Shown piece by piece: positions 17,530 to 25,567 of a stretch of DNA of 64,000 nt. The position numbers were made by a program, and so were the translations under genes. The stretch comes from M3007 sp046329435 (GTDB lineage Bacteria; Bacteroidota; Bacteroidia; Chitinophagales; Saprospiraceae), in NCBI GenBank assembly GCA_046329435.1, contig JAXLUR010000009.1:62001-126000 (forward strand), given 5' to 3'. Positions within the stretch are counted from its first letter, which is position 1. The number at the start of each line of letters is the position of its first letter. The notes beneath the pieces are model-generated. The model had not been told where the DNA came from, searched no databases, and was given only the letters and a program-made list of their open reading frames with translations.

Positions 17530-19935
17530 ATGAAATCGATCCGTCTCCTGTTATTGGCCGTGCTGTTGTTTCAAACCCTCTGTGCACACGCCCAGCTCGA
17601 CACCATACACTGGCTGCCGCCCATGCACGCCCGCGACCAGTGGGGCCCCCAGTATCTTTACCTTTCCACCCCCGAACAAACGCCTTTCGAAGTACATGTA
17701 CGCGATGGCGCCGGCGCCCTGATCGCCAACGTCACGATCAGCAACGACCTGCCCTACCGGTATTCGCTGGGCAATTACCAGATTTCGCCGGTGCTCGTAT
17801 CGGCCAACCAGCTGAACATCGCCCTGCAAAACGAAGGCCTCGTGATCGACGGCGAAAAGCCTTTTTTCGCCTATTTCAGAACACACAGCAACTCCAGTTA
17901 CCATGCCGGCGACCTCACCTGCAAGGGCCGCGCGGCGCTGGGCCGTACCTTCCGCGTCGGGCACCTGATACAGGCGGTGGACGACAGCGATCAGCGCTCC
18001 AATTTTGTCGGCGTCATGGCTACGGAAGATTCCACCGTGGTCACCTTGTCGGGCTTCGATCCGGCTTCCGACTTTCACAGCGGCGGCGCAGATATTTCAT
18101 CCAACGGAGAAGTGTCGCTCGTGCTGCAACGCGGCGAATCGGCTGTTTTTTCCCAATACATCGGCCCCAGCTCCTCCGTTCAGCCACCCAACGGCCTCAT
18201 GGGCGCCTTGCTCACCGCCACCCACCCTATTGCGGTCAACTGCGGCTCCTGGGTCGGGGCGCCCGTGACGGCACAGGCCAACGACATCGGGATCGATCAG
18301 ATCGTACCCGTAGAACTGGTGGGCAAGGAATATATTTTGTGCAAGGGGAATGGCGCAGCCGTGCTCGAACACCCGGTCATCATCGCCCATTACGACAACA
18401 CCCAAATCTGGCTCAACGGCGACAGCTCCCCTTCGCAAACCCTCAACGCCGGCGACTACTGGATCGTACCGACGAGCGAGTATTCCAGCGCCGGCAACAT
18501 GTACGTGCTGAGCTCGGAGCCGGTGTTCGTGTACCAGCAGATCGGCGGAGCGCCCAGCGGCGACGACGCGTCGCGCACGGCCGGGCTCATCTTCGTCCCG
18601 CCGATCAATTGCGGCATTCCCAATGCCGTGGACAATATTTACCAGCCCAATATGATCGGGACCATGCGCTTTGAGGGCGGGCTGATGATTGCAGCCATGA
18701 AGGATTCGACGGTGACCGTTCGCATCGACGGCAGCCCGGTTTCCATCGGCGCGCCTTCTCCGGTGCCTGGCAATCCCGATTTTGTCACCTATCGCAAGCT
18801 CAACCTGTTTGACCAGGGCGATACGCCCAAAGTGTTGAGCGTGGTAGCCGAGGGCGCCGTTCAGGTGGCCATGTACGGCCGCAACGAGCCGGCCAGTTTT
18901 GCTGCCTTTTATTCGGGGTTCACCACGGTGGCCAGGCCCGATATCGCGCTGAGCGTATCGGGCGACGGGGTTTGTCCCGATACGCTGGTGGCGACCGGCC
19001 GTTTCGACGGGGTGCAATGGGTGCTCGGGGATTCCGTACTGCAATACGGGCCCGACACTTTTCTCGTCACCTATACGCCGGGGCGCTACATTGCCACCGG
19101 CTATCTGGGCGTCTGCCGCCGCACCGATTATGCCGCCGACACGGTGACAGTCGATTTTCAGTCGCCGGCGTTTTCTTTTGCCGCCAACGACCCCAGCTGC
19201 TTTGGTTATGCCGATGGAAGCATCCGTTTCGATATGCCCTACGGCGGTTTGCCGCCCTACCTGTATTCGGTCGACAACGGCCAGCATTTCACTGCACAGA
19301 ACGTTGTGGGAGGTTTGAAAGCCGGCGCCTATGGCCTCGTTGCCCGCGACGTCACGGGGTGTTACAATCGTCCGCTGGAAGCGGCACTGGAGCAGCCCGA
19401 CAGTTTCGGGGTCGATCTGGTAGCCAGGCTGCTGCCGGAGCCCCTTTTTCCCGGAGGGGAAGTCGTGCTGAACGGCATCCCTGAGCGACCCGTGGTCATG
19501 GCCCAGTGGGAGCCGGCGGCGGGCGGCAATTGTACGGATTGCCTCGAATACCGTTTTCAGCCCGAAGAAACGGTGTGGGTGACGCTCACCGTCGCCGATT
19601 CGGCGGGTTGCCCGGCCAGCGACCGCCTGCTGGTGGTTGTGGAGCCCAATGTTTTTGTGCCCAATGCCATTTATCCCGGTTCGGCACAGGGCAACGACCG
19701 CTTCACCCTGTTCAGTCGCGAAACGCTGCGTATCCGCCATCTGGCTATTTACGACCGCTGGGGCGAGCTCGTATTCGAAGGCCACGACCTGAGCACCAAC
19801 GATGCCGCGGCCGGCTGGGACGGCCGCGTGCGGGGCAAGGATGCCGCGCCGGGCGTGTACGTGTTTGTCGCGACCGTAGAATCGCAGTCGGGGCGCTTGC
19901 TGGAATTCCGGGGAGATTTGACGGTGCTGCGTTGA
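17530..19935 (+). CDS. IgGFc-binding-like secreted protein with T9SS type B tail
   Basis: 801 aa with signal peptide (LLLLAVLLFQTLCAHAQ). Residues about 25-480 match the IgGFc-binding N-terminal type domain found in many Bacteroidota surface proteins: FFAYFRTHSNSSYHAGDLTC, FVGVMATEDSTVVTLSGF, HPIAVNCGSWVG and PVELVGKEYILCKG. An SprB-like repeat follows (DPSCFGYADGSIRFDMPYGG, LPPYLYSVDNGQ, about 555-600). The C-terminal type B sorting domain is NVFVPNAIYPGSAQGNDRF, then YDRWGELVFEG and APGVYVFVATVES. The name comes from a mucin-related domain; binding of IgG is not implied here. It is divergent from the 14971-17304 type B gene, with 225 bp between the two starts. Confidence 0.85.
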   Translation: MKSIRLLLLAVLLFQTLCAHAQLDTIHWLPPMHARDQWGPQYLYLSTPEQTPFEVHVRDGAGALIANVTISNDLPYRYSLGNYQISPVLVSANQLNIALQNEGLVIDGEKPFFAYFRTHSNSSYHAGDLTCKGRAALGRTFRVGHLIQAVDDSDQRSNFVGVMATEDSTVVTLSGFDPASDFHSGGADISSNGEVSLVLQRGESAVFSQYIGPSSSVQPPNGLMGALLTATHPIAVNCGSWVGAPVTAQANDIGIDQIVPVELVGKEYILCKGNGAAVLEHPVIIAHYDNTQIWLNGDSSPSQTLNAGDYWIVPTSEYSSAGNMYVLSSEPVFVYQQIGGAPSGDDASRTAGLIFVPPINCGIPNAVDNIYQPNMIGTMRFEGGLMIAAMKDSTVTVRIDGSPVSIGAPSPVPGNPDFVTYRKLNLFDQGDTPKVLSVVAEGAVQVAMYGRNEPASFAAFYSGFTTVARPDIALSVSGDGVCPDTLVATGRFDGVQWVLGDSVLQYGPDTFLVTYTPGRYIATGYLGVCRRTDYAADTVTVDFQSPAFSFAANDPSCFGYADGSIRFDMPYGGLPPYLYSVDNGQHFTAQNVVGGLKAGAYGLVARDVTGCYNRPLEAALEQPDSFGVDLVARLLPEPLFPGGEVVLNGIPERPVVMAQWEPAAGGNCTDCLEYRFQPEETVWVTLTVADSAGCPASDRLLVVVEPNVFVPNAIYPGSAQGNDRFTLFSRETLRIRHLAIYDRWGELVFEGHDLSTNDAAAGWDGRVRGKDAAPGVYVFVATVESQSGRLLEFRGDLTVLR

Positions 19936-20033
19936 AGACAGGCAATATCGGGAAACAGCGATAAAAGGAGGGCCGCGACGGGTGGACTGCTGAACGGCAG
20001 AGCCCGTTGATATATCCGGTTGGCGGGAACCTT

Positions 20034-20122
20034 GGCACGGGGCGAAGCCCCGCGCCAGCCCGGTGCGGGGCTTCGCTGCTGGCGCGGGGCTTCGCTGCTG
20101 GCGCGGGGCTTCGCCCCGTGCC
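20034..20122. repeat. 25-bp perfect inverted repeat enclosing 19-bp tandem units
   Basis: The arms at 20034-20058 and 20098-20122 are perfect reverse complements of 25 bp (start GGCACGGGGCGAAGCCCCGC). Between and into the right arm lie three 19-bp units beginning at 20062, 20081 and 20100 with the core GCGGGGCTTCGC; the first two differ at one base and the third diverges at its end. The core is itself nearly palindromic. It looks like a dispersed REP/BIME-like intergenic element and could also fold as a strong terminator for 17530-19935, though no T-run follows. Confidence 0.8.
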
Positions 20123-20167
20123 ACCTTACTGGCAAAATAAAATTTTATCAACATCAAAAAATCTACT

Positions 20168-20175
20168 TATCTTTG
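20168..20175 (+). promoter_or_regulatory. -7 element upstream of the RNA helicase
   Basis: TATCTTTG matches TAnnTTTG; no TTG/TTTG at the right distance. It would give a 5' leader of about 160 nt, long as is usual for DEAD-box helicase genes with cold-responsive leaders (inference). Confidence 0.4.
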
Positions 20176-20339
20176 TCCCGTCGGGGGCAAAAATTATGTC
20201 GGCCCCAAATTTTGTTCAACTTTTTACCCAACACTCTTTTGGAAATCAACCCATCGGGCCCCGAGGCTTCGGGACGGCGCTTTGCTTTGTCGTATTCTTG
20301 CGTGATAGGCCCGCTGACCGGATTTCCGTGTAATTCATT

Positions 20340-22031
20340 ATGACTGCTTTTAAAGAACTTGGCATCAGCGATGAGCTGTTGCAAGGCATCGCGGCGCTTG
20401 GTTTTGAGACGCCTACTCCCGTTCAGGAACTCGTCATCCCGGCCGCGCTCAGCGGTGAAGACGATTTCATCGCGCTGGCCCAGACCGGCACTGGCAAAAC
20501 TGCCGCATTCGGCCTGCCGTTGCTCCAGCGCATCGACCCGAAAGTCAAAACCGTACAGGCCCTGGTCCTTTGCCCCACCCGCGAACTTTGCGTTCAGGTG
20601 GCCGGCGACCTGGCCGATTACTCCAAATTCGCCCACAAGTACAAGGTTGTACCCGTGTACGGCGGCGCCAGCATCGAAACCCAGATCAAGCAAATCCGCG
20701 CCGGCGCGCAAATCGTCGTGGCCACTCCCGGCCGCCTCGTCGACCTGCTGGTCCGCCAGGCCATCCAGCTCGACCACGTGGCCCGCGTTGTGCTTGACGA
20801 AGCCGACGAAATGCTCAACATGGGCTTCAAGGAAGCGCTCGACATCATCCTCGAAGCCGTAACCGAACGCGAATCGATCTGGTGCTTCTCGGCTACCATG
20901 CCCGATGAAGTGCGCGAAATTGCCAAAACCTACATGGACAAACCGCGCGAACTGCGCGTCGGCGAAAAAAACCGCATCAATGCCAACATCGAACACGTGT
21001 ATTACGTGTGCCGGCCCGACGACCGCTTCGCCACGCTCAAACGCGTCGTCGATGCCAACCCGGGTATTTACGGCCTGATCTTCTGCCGCACCAAGGTGGA
21101 AGCCAAGGAAGTCGCCGAACAAATGATCCGCGACGGCTACAACTCCGACGCCCTGCACGGCGATATGGCCCAACCCGACCGCGACCGCGTCATGCAGCGC
21201 TTCCGCGAGCGCAACCTCCAGTTGCTCATCGCCACCGACGTGGCCGCCCGAGGCATCGACGTGAGCGATATCACCCACGTCATCAACTACGGCGTGCCCG
21301 ACGAACCCGAGGTGTACACCCACCGCGCGGGCCGCACGGGCCGCGCAGGCCGCACGGGCATCAGCATCAGCATCATCACGCCGAAATTTGAAGAGAAAAT
21401 CCACCAGATCGAACGCCGCGCAAAGGCCTCGTTCACCCGCCTGTCGATCCCGACCGGCTCGGAAGTGTGCGAAAAACAACTCTTCAACATCGTGCACAAT
21501 ATCCACAAACAGGAAGTGCAACACGCCGAAATCGAACCATTCCTGCCCCAGATCTATGAAGAACTCAAAGACCTGAGCAAGGAAGAATTGATCAAACGTT
21601 TCGCCAGCGTGGAGTTCAACCGATTCCTGACCTACTATCGCAACGCTCCCGACCTCAACCTCCAGAGCAAGGGCGCCCGCAAAGCCAGCCCGGCCAGCGG
21701 ATTCAGCGACGGTAATGATCGCCAGCGCTACTTCGTCAACATCGGCCTGCTCGACGGCGTCACCAAAAAAGAGTTCATCAAACTCATGACCCGCGACCTC
21801 GGCGTGCCCAGCCATGCCATCGGCGAGATCGATCTCCGCAAGGCATTCATGCACTTCGAAGTCGATCCCTCTTTCGCCACCCTCGTACGCGAAGGCCTCG
21901 AAGAGTTCAGCATCAACGGCCGCTCAGTGCGCGTTGACGATGCCACTCCGCGCGGCGGCGGCAAAGGCGGCAAATTTGAAAAACGCGGCGGGGAGAAATG
22001 GGAGAAAAAAGGAAAACGCGGAAAGTGGTAA
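20340..22031 (+). CDS. DEAD-box ATP-dependent RNA helicase
   Basis: 563 aa. All core motifs are present in order: Q-motif region FETPTPVQELVIP, Walker A AQTGTGKTAA (about 47-56), PTRELCVQV, TPGRLVDLL, DEAD box VLDEADEMLNMGF, SAT (CFSATMP), IFCRTKVEAKEVA, ATDVAARGIDV and HRAGRTGRAG. After the core, residues about 470-545 (RYFVNIGLLDGVTKKEFIKL, then VPSHAIGEIDLRKAFMHFEV) form a DbpA-type RNA-binding domain, and the C-terminus is a basic Gly/Lys-rich tail (GGGKGGKFEKRGGEKWEKKG). This is the CsdA/DeaD architecture, which remodels rRNA and structured mRNA in ribosome assembly and cold adaptation. No gene symbol is given since CsdA, DeaD and DbpA cannot be separated by eye. Convergent with 22137-25367. 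Confidence 0.93.
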   Translation: MTAFKELGISDELLQGIAALGFETPTPVQELVIPAALSGEDDFIALAQTGTGKTAAFGLPLLQRIDPKVKTVQALVLCPTRELCVQVAGDLADYSKFAHKYKVVPVYGGASIETQIKQIRAGAQIVVATPGRLVDLLVRQAIQLDHVARVVLDEADEMLNMGFKEALDIILEAVTERESIWCFSATMPDEVREIAKTYMDKPRELRVGEKNRINANIEHVYYVCRPDDRFATLKRVVDANPGIYGLIFCRTKVEAKEVAEQMIRDGYNSDALHGDMAQPDRDRVMQRFRERNLQLLIATDVAARGIDVSDITHVINYGVPDEPEVYTHRAGRTGRAGRTGISISIITPKFEEKIHQIERRAKASFTRLSIPTGSEVCEKQLFNIVHNIHKQEVQHAEIEPFLPQIYEELKDLSKEELIKRFASVEFNRFLTYYRNAPDLNLQSKGARKASPASGFSDGNDRQRYFVNIGLLDGVTKKEFIKLMTRDLGVPSHAIGEIDLRKAFMHFEVDPSFATLVREGLEEFSINGRSVRVDDATPRGGGKGGKFEKRGGEKWEKKGKRGKW

Positions 22032-22055
22032 ACCACTGACTTGACCCGTTTTTTG

Positions 22056-22108
22056 ATAAAAATGCACTGTTCGGCGTTGGTCTTTCGATACGAAAGCCAA
22101 CGCCGAAC
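22056..22108 (-). terminator. terminator for the 22137-25367 gene
   Basis: A long hairpin (12-bp outer stem GTTCGGCGTTGG/CCAACGCCGAAC at 22069-22080 and 22097-22108, plus an inner CTTTCG/CGAAAG) is followed on the minus strand by a T-run at 22056-22062. It lies between convergent genes and may also slow transcription from the helicase side. Confidence 0.7.
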
Positions 22109-22136
22109 GCATTATCGGGCATTGCCCAACCCCCGA

Positions 22137-25100
22137 CTATTGCTCGCCAGTTTTCAAAAAACGACCGCTGACCAACCAGCCGCCGCCGCTTGCCGTCACC
22201 TGGTATAGCCCGGCTTTCCAGTGACCGACCGGCAGTTCGATTTCGTTGAACCCTTCGGCCAGGTTCAGGCTTGTTCGCTGCACCAGCCGGCCGGTGTTGT
22301 CGCGAACGTCGAGCAGCGCTTCCAGCGCAAACGGCGAGTTCAGTTCCAGTCTGACAGCCTGCCGCGCCGGGTTGGGGTATATTTTACCAAATTCCAGAGG
22401 CAAGCCCTCTGCCCTCGCGCCTGTATCGTCCTGGCTGACGGATGCGATATTGATCGTCTGGTTTTTCTGGCAAATCTCGCCCCAGGCCGCGTTCAGCAAT
22501 TTTATTTCCACATAATGGCTCCCGGCCCCCAGGCCACCGACCGTCAGCGGGTTGTTGCAAGCGCCGTCGAGGCACTGGAAAGCCAGCGTCCAGTCGGGTC
22601 GGAACACCTTGATCAGCACGTGCGGCGCGTTGAAGCCGGCGATGGTCAGCTGTCCCTGTCCGGGGAGCAGGACGATGTCGTCGCAATTGCCGGCCGGCGG
22701 GGGCGCACTGCTTTCGAGGCAGGAGACTTTGACAAAACCGAGCACCTCCGGCGAGCTGGCCGATTGTTTGAGCAATACCAGCTGACCGCCGGCTTCCCGG
22801 ATCGCTTTTACCAATGCCGCGCCTGGCGTCGGTACCTTTTTGACCCAGACAGTGGCATTGTTCAGGCTTTTGGTCAATGTGATTGTGTCGTTGAGGGGGT
22901 AGCTCGTCAGCGGAATGTTCTGGCTGTGCGTGCCGGTAATCAGGCCGCCGTCGGCTGTTCTGTACAGCCAGGAGCGGAATTGAACGCCCTGTCCGTACGT
23001 TGACTGCTCGCTGGTTTCGTACGACATATTGACCTGAAAAACATCATTGACAAACGTTCCGAACGATTCCGAAACGGCGGAACACGCGCCATGTACGCAA
23101 AAATTGAAAGCGATGTAGTTTGTAATAGAGATTGCGCCGCAGGGCGATTGCCGGATCAGGGCGCTGAGGCTGAACACGCCCGGCGGTATCCAGACGGTGC
23201 TGGATTTCACCTCGAGGTTGTCGTCGATGACCACCAGATTGATCTGCTCGTTAAAAATTGCGGTTCCGTTTCTGTACGTAAAAGCCACCCTGTCGGCTGC
23301 AAATTGTACAGGCGTAACCACGTCGTGAGCGGAAACGGGCCCAGCCAGGGCCACAAACCTCGCCGACAAGGGCAGCAGCGCGGCATCGGTTTTTATGGCA
23401 AACAAGGAATCCACGCTGCCCAGATTCTGGTTTTTGTAAGCGAACAGGATGTACCCGCCGTTATACTCCACCGCATCGTCGAACAAGGCATAACCGGCTG
23501 ACAATGCAGCGGGTAGCGGTTTGGAATAAATGAGCGCGCCGTCGCTCAGCCGGCGTTTTTCCAGGTCCGAAGCAGTGTAGAGGAAGTAGTATTCCTCGTA
23601 AGGCCCTGCTGCTTGTGTCGCGGTGGTGTTCCCCTCGGCGTCGAGGGTACGCAGGGTGTATTGTTCCGGCACGGTCCCCGAACGACTCAGTACCTGCAGG
23701 TGCTCGGCGTCGGGTTGCGACGTGCAAACCAGTATGCCGTTGCCGATCGTTTTTTCGCAATTGCCGCCCGGGCCGTACACCACGTTAAAAGGCTGAAACA
23801 CGGTGTTGTTGCCCTCATTGCTTTCGGGCACGGCCCCGTCAGCATCGATTTTTACGATCAGGTAATAAGTACCCGCCGGCAGCGAAGCAGGGACAGCCGT
23901 TGCGCCAGCCACCTGTTGCACCCAAAAGCCCGCGACGAAATTGCCCGTCTGAATCGTGCCGTTTTGCAGGTCGCCCGCGTCGAGCGTCTGATCGGCAGAG
24001 ATGTAGGATTTTATGGTAAAATCGCCCGGCACGGCCGCCGAGCCGGTATTTCCGGCGTCGAAGTGGTAGTAAAAAACCTCCCCCGGCACGGCATCGGGGT
24101 TCGAAATCAGGAGATTGGCCACGGTGAGGTCGGGCAGGTTGCCGGTCACGTAAGGCAATACCACCTGCGGGCCGTAAACCGCGATGTTGTTGTCCTCGTT
24201 GGGCTCGGCAAAGAGGTTGCCGGCATCCATTTTGGCAATCAGGTAATAAACGCCGCCCGGCACGTTGTCGTCAATGGGTTGCAGGTCGGCCTGGTTGCCG
24301 AACACGAGCCCGTCGGCGCTGGACAAGTCGAAGGCGCCGATGGCATAATCGCCGGCGCTCCATACAGGGTCGGTTGAAAGGTAAAAACCGACTTTCACCG
24401 GCTGGGCGCCCGGACCAAGCGGCACGGCAGCGCCCGTGTTTTGCCCGACAAAATAAAATCCGAAGCGACGAGACGGCGCCCCACCTGGAATCTGGCTGAT
24501 TCCGAAGGAGATAAAGGAGGCCGGCGTAGCCACAAAATCGGGCAGAAGCGAGGCGGTGTTGGCCTCATCGTCCTGCGCCGGCACGGGTGGCGTGCCGTTG
24601 GCAGGCTGCGAATCGGCGTCGGTTTCGTTGGCGGCAACAACCTGCGCATAGGCAAGCGGGGCCGTTGTTTCCAGCAAAAAATAATGGACAGTGAGGGAGG
24701 CCGAGCCATTGGGCGGAATGCTGCCCACCGTCCATACCTGTTCTTCGTAGGGGGAAAACGCGCCTTGCGAGGCCTCGAATTCGCCGCCGCCGACATACAC
24801 GACCCCGTCGGGTTTTGCAAATTTGATTTTGACGCCAGTTGCTGTTTGTGGCCCGGCATTGCTGACCACCGCGCTTACGGCATAACTGGTCCATTGAAGG
24901 GGCGAAGCGCCGTTCTGTTGCAGCGAAAGCGAAAGGTCGATCATGCCGGGGCTGCTCGCCGGACAGGATGCAGGAGCCGTCAGTGTGAGGGTAATCGCGC
25001 AGGCAGGGTCGAGTGCGGCGCGTACAGGAATGACGATTACACCGCCCAGGTTTTGTTGAACTTCCGCTATCGGGTAGGTGTACGTGCGGTACTCTCCGTA

Positions 25101-25367
25101 AAACCCCAGCTCGGTCGTAGAGCTGCCGTCGAGGTTGGGCACTTGCGCCGCCCAGCCGTTTCCGGGGGCGCTGCCATCGACGATGAAGGTGAAGTCGAAG
25201 AGGTCGTCGGCCGGATAAGCGGGCGTGCCGTTGTCGTAACAGGCCGTAACGGCGATGCTGCCAAAGATGTCGCAGGATTGGTCTGTCGCAAGCAGCCGGT
25301 AAGGCAAAACGTTGAACGCGAGCAGCAAAATAATGGCAAAAGAAGAGTAAAGGACAGGCTTTCTCAT
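22137..25367 (-). CDS. large secreted protein with CARDB repeats and T9SS type A tail
   Basis: 1076 aa with signal peptide (LYSSFAIILLLAFNVLPYRL). Residues about 33-65 hold a Cys-containing motif (VTACYDNGTPAYPADDLFDF) shared with the 32318 protein. A DUF11-like domain follows (about 140-250: VSNAGPQTATGVKIKFAKPD). Two CARDB-type repeats (about 270-540) carry the hallmarks PGGVYYLIAKMDAGNLFAEP then NEDNNIAVY, and PAGTYYLIVKIDADGAVPES then NEGNNTVFQP. The middle may be a propeller-like region. Near 905-985 is a domain reading PHVLIKVFRPDWTLAFQCLD. The C-terminal about 80 residues (GKIYPNPARQAVRL, then WKAGLYQVTAS) are a T9SS type A domain. Role unknown, probably surface-exposed or released. 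Confidence 0.87.
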   Translation of the reverse strand: MRKPVLYSSFAIILLLAFNVLPYRLLATDQSCDIFGSIAVTACYDNGTPAYPADDLFDFTFIVDGSAPGNGWAAQVPNLDGSSTTELGFYGEYRTYTYPIAEVQQNLGGVIVIPVRAALDPACAITLTLTAPASCPASSPGMIDLSLSLQQNGASPLQWTSYAVSAVVSNAGPQTATGVKIKFAKPDGVVYVGGGEFEASQGAFSPYEEQVWTVGSIPPNGSASLTVHYFLLETTAPLAYAQVVAANETDADSQPANGTPPVPAQDDEANTASLLPDFVATPASFISFGISQIPGGAPSRRFGFYFVGQNTGAAVPLGPGAQPVKVGFYLSTDPVWSAGDYAIGAFDLSSADGLVFGNQADLQPIDDNVPGGVYYLIAKMDAGNLFAEPNEDNNIAVYGPQVVLPYVTGNLPDLTVANLLISNPDAVPGEVFYYHFDAGNTGSAAVPGDFTIKSYISADQTLDAGDLQNGTIQTGNFVAGFWVQQVAGATAVPASLPAGTYYLIVKIDADGAVPESNEGNNTVFQPFNVVYGPGGNCEKTIGNGILVCTSQPDAEHLQVLSRSGTVPEQYTLRTLDAEGNTTATQAAGPYEEYYFLYTASDLEKRRLSDGALIYSKPLPAALSAGYALFDDAVEYNGGYILFAYKNQNLGSVDSLFAIKTDAALLPLSARFVALAGPVSAHDVVTPVQFAADRVAFTYRNGTAIFNEQINLVVIDDNLEVKSSTVWIPPGVFSLSALIRQSPCGAISITNYIAFNFCVHGACSAVSESFGTFVNDVFQVNMSYETSEQSTYGQGVQFRSWLYRTADGGLITGTHSQNIPLTSYPLNDTITLTKSLNNATVWVKKVPTPGAALVKAIREAGGQLVLLKQSASSPEVLGFVKVSCLESSAPPPAGNCDDIVLLPGQGQLTIAGFNAPHVLIKVFRPDWTLAFQCLDGACNNPLTVGGLGAGSHYVEIKLLNAAWGEICQKNQTINIASVSQDDTGARAEGLPLEFGKIYPNPARQAVRLELNSPFALEALLDVRDNTGRLVQRTSLNLAEGFNEIELPVGHWKAGLYQVTASGGGWLVSGRFLKTGEQ

Positions 25368-25406
25368 GAGCGATGAAGATGGGTGACCGGTGTGTGGGAG
25401 AGCCTA

Positions 25407-25436
25407 CAAAGATGGCGAAAAAACCTTGATTTACAA
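25407..25436 (-). promoter_or_regulatory. promoter of the 22137-25367 gene
   Basis: On the minus strand, TTG (25434-25436), a 19-nt spacer and CATCTTTG (25407-25414, one mismatch to TAnnTTTG) lie 40 nt before the ATG. Confidence 0.55.
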
Positions 25437-25483
25437 GGGGTTCGGCGAGAAGGCGCGGCTGCCGAAGATCGAATATTGAATAT

Positions 25484-25529
25484 AAAACAAGGGGCCGTCC
25501 GGAACGTGCTCCGGGCGGCCCCTTGTTTT
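25484..25529 (-). terminator. strong terminator of the amidohydrolase gene
   Basis: A 20-bp stem (25484-25503 with 25510-25529, one wobble), six-base loop and flanking A/T runs. It lies 39 bp past the amidohydrolase stop. Confidence 0.85.
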
Positions 25530-25567
25530 ACAACAGGTTTGACAAAAAGCACTCAAGCGCCAAAACG

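Larger units (their letters stand above)
19936..20339. other. 404-bp intergenic stretch between the type B gene and the RNA helicase
   Basis: Holds a GC-rich repeat cluster (20034-20122) and a -7 element (20168-20175). Nothing else recognisable; short frames here are low quality. Confidence 0.6.
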
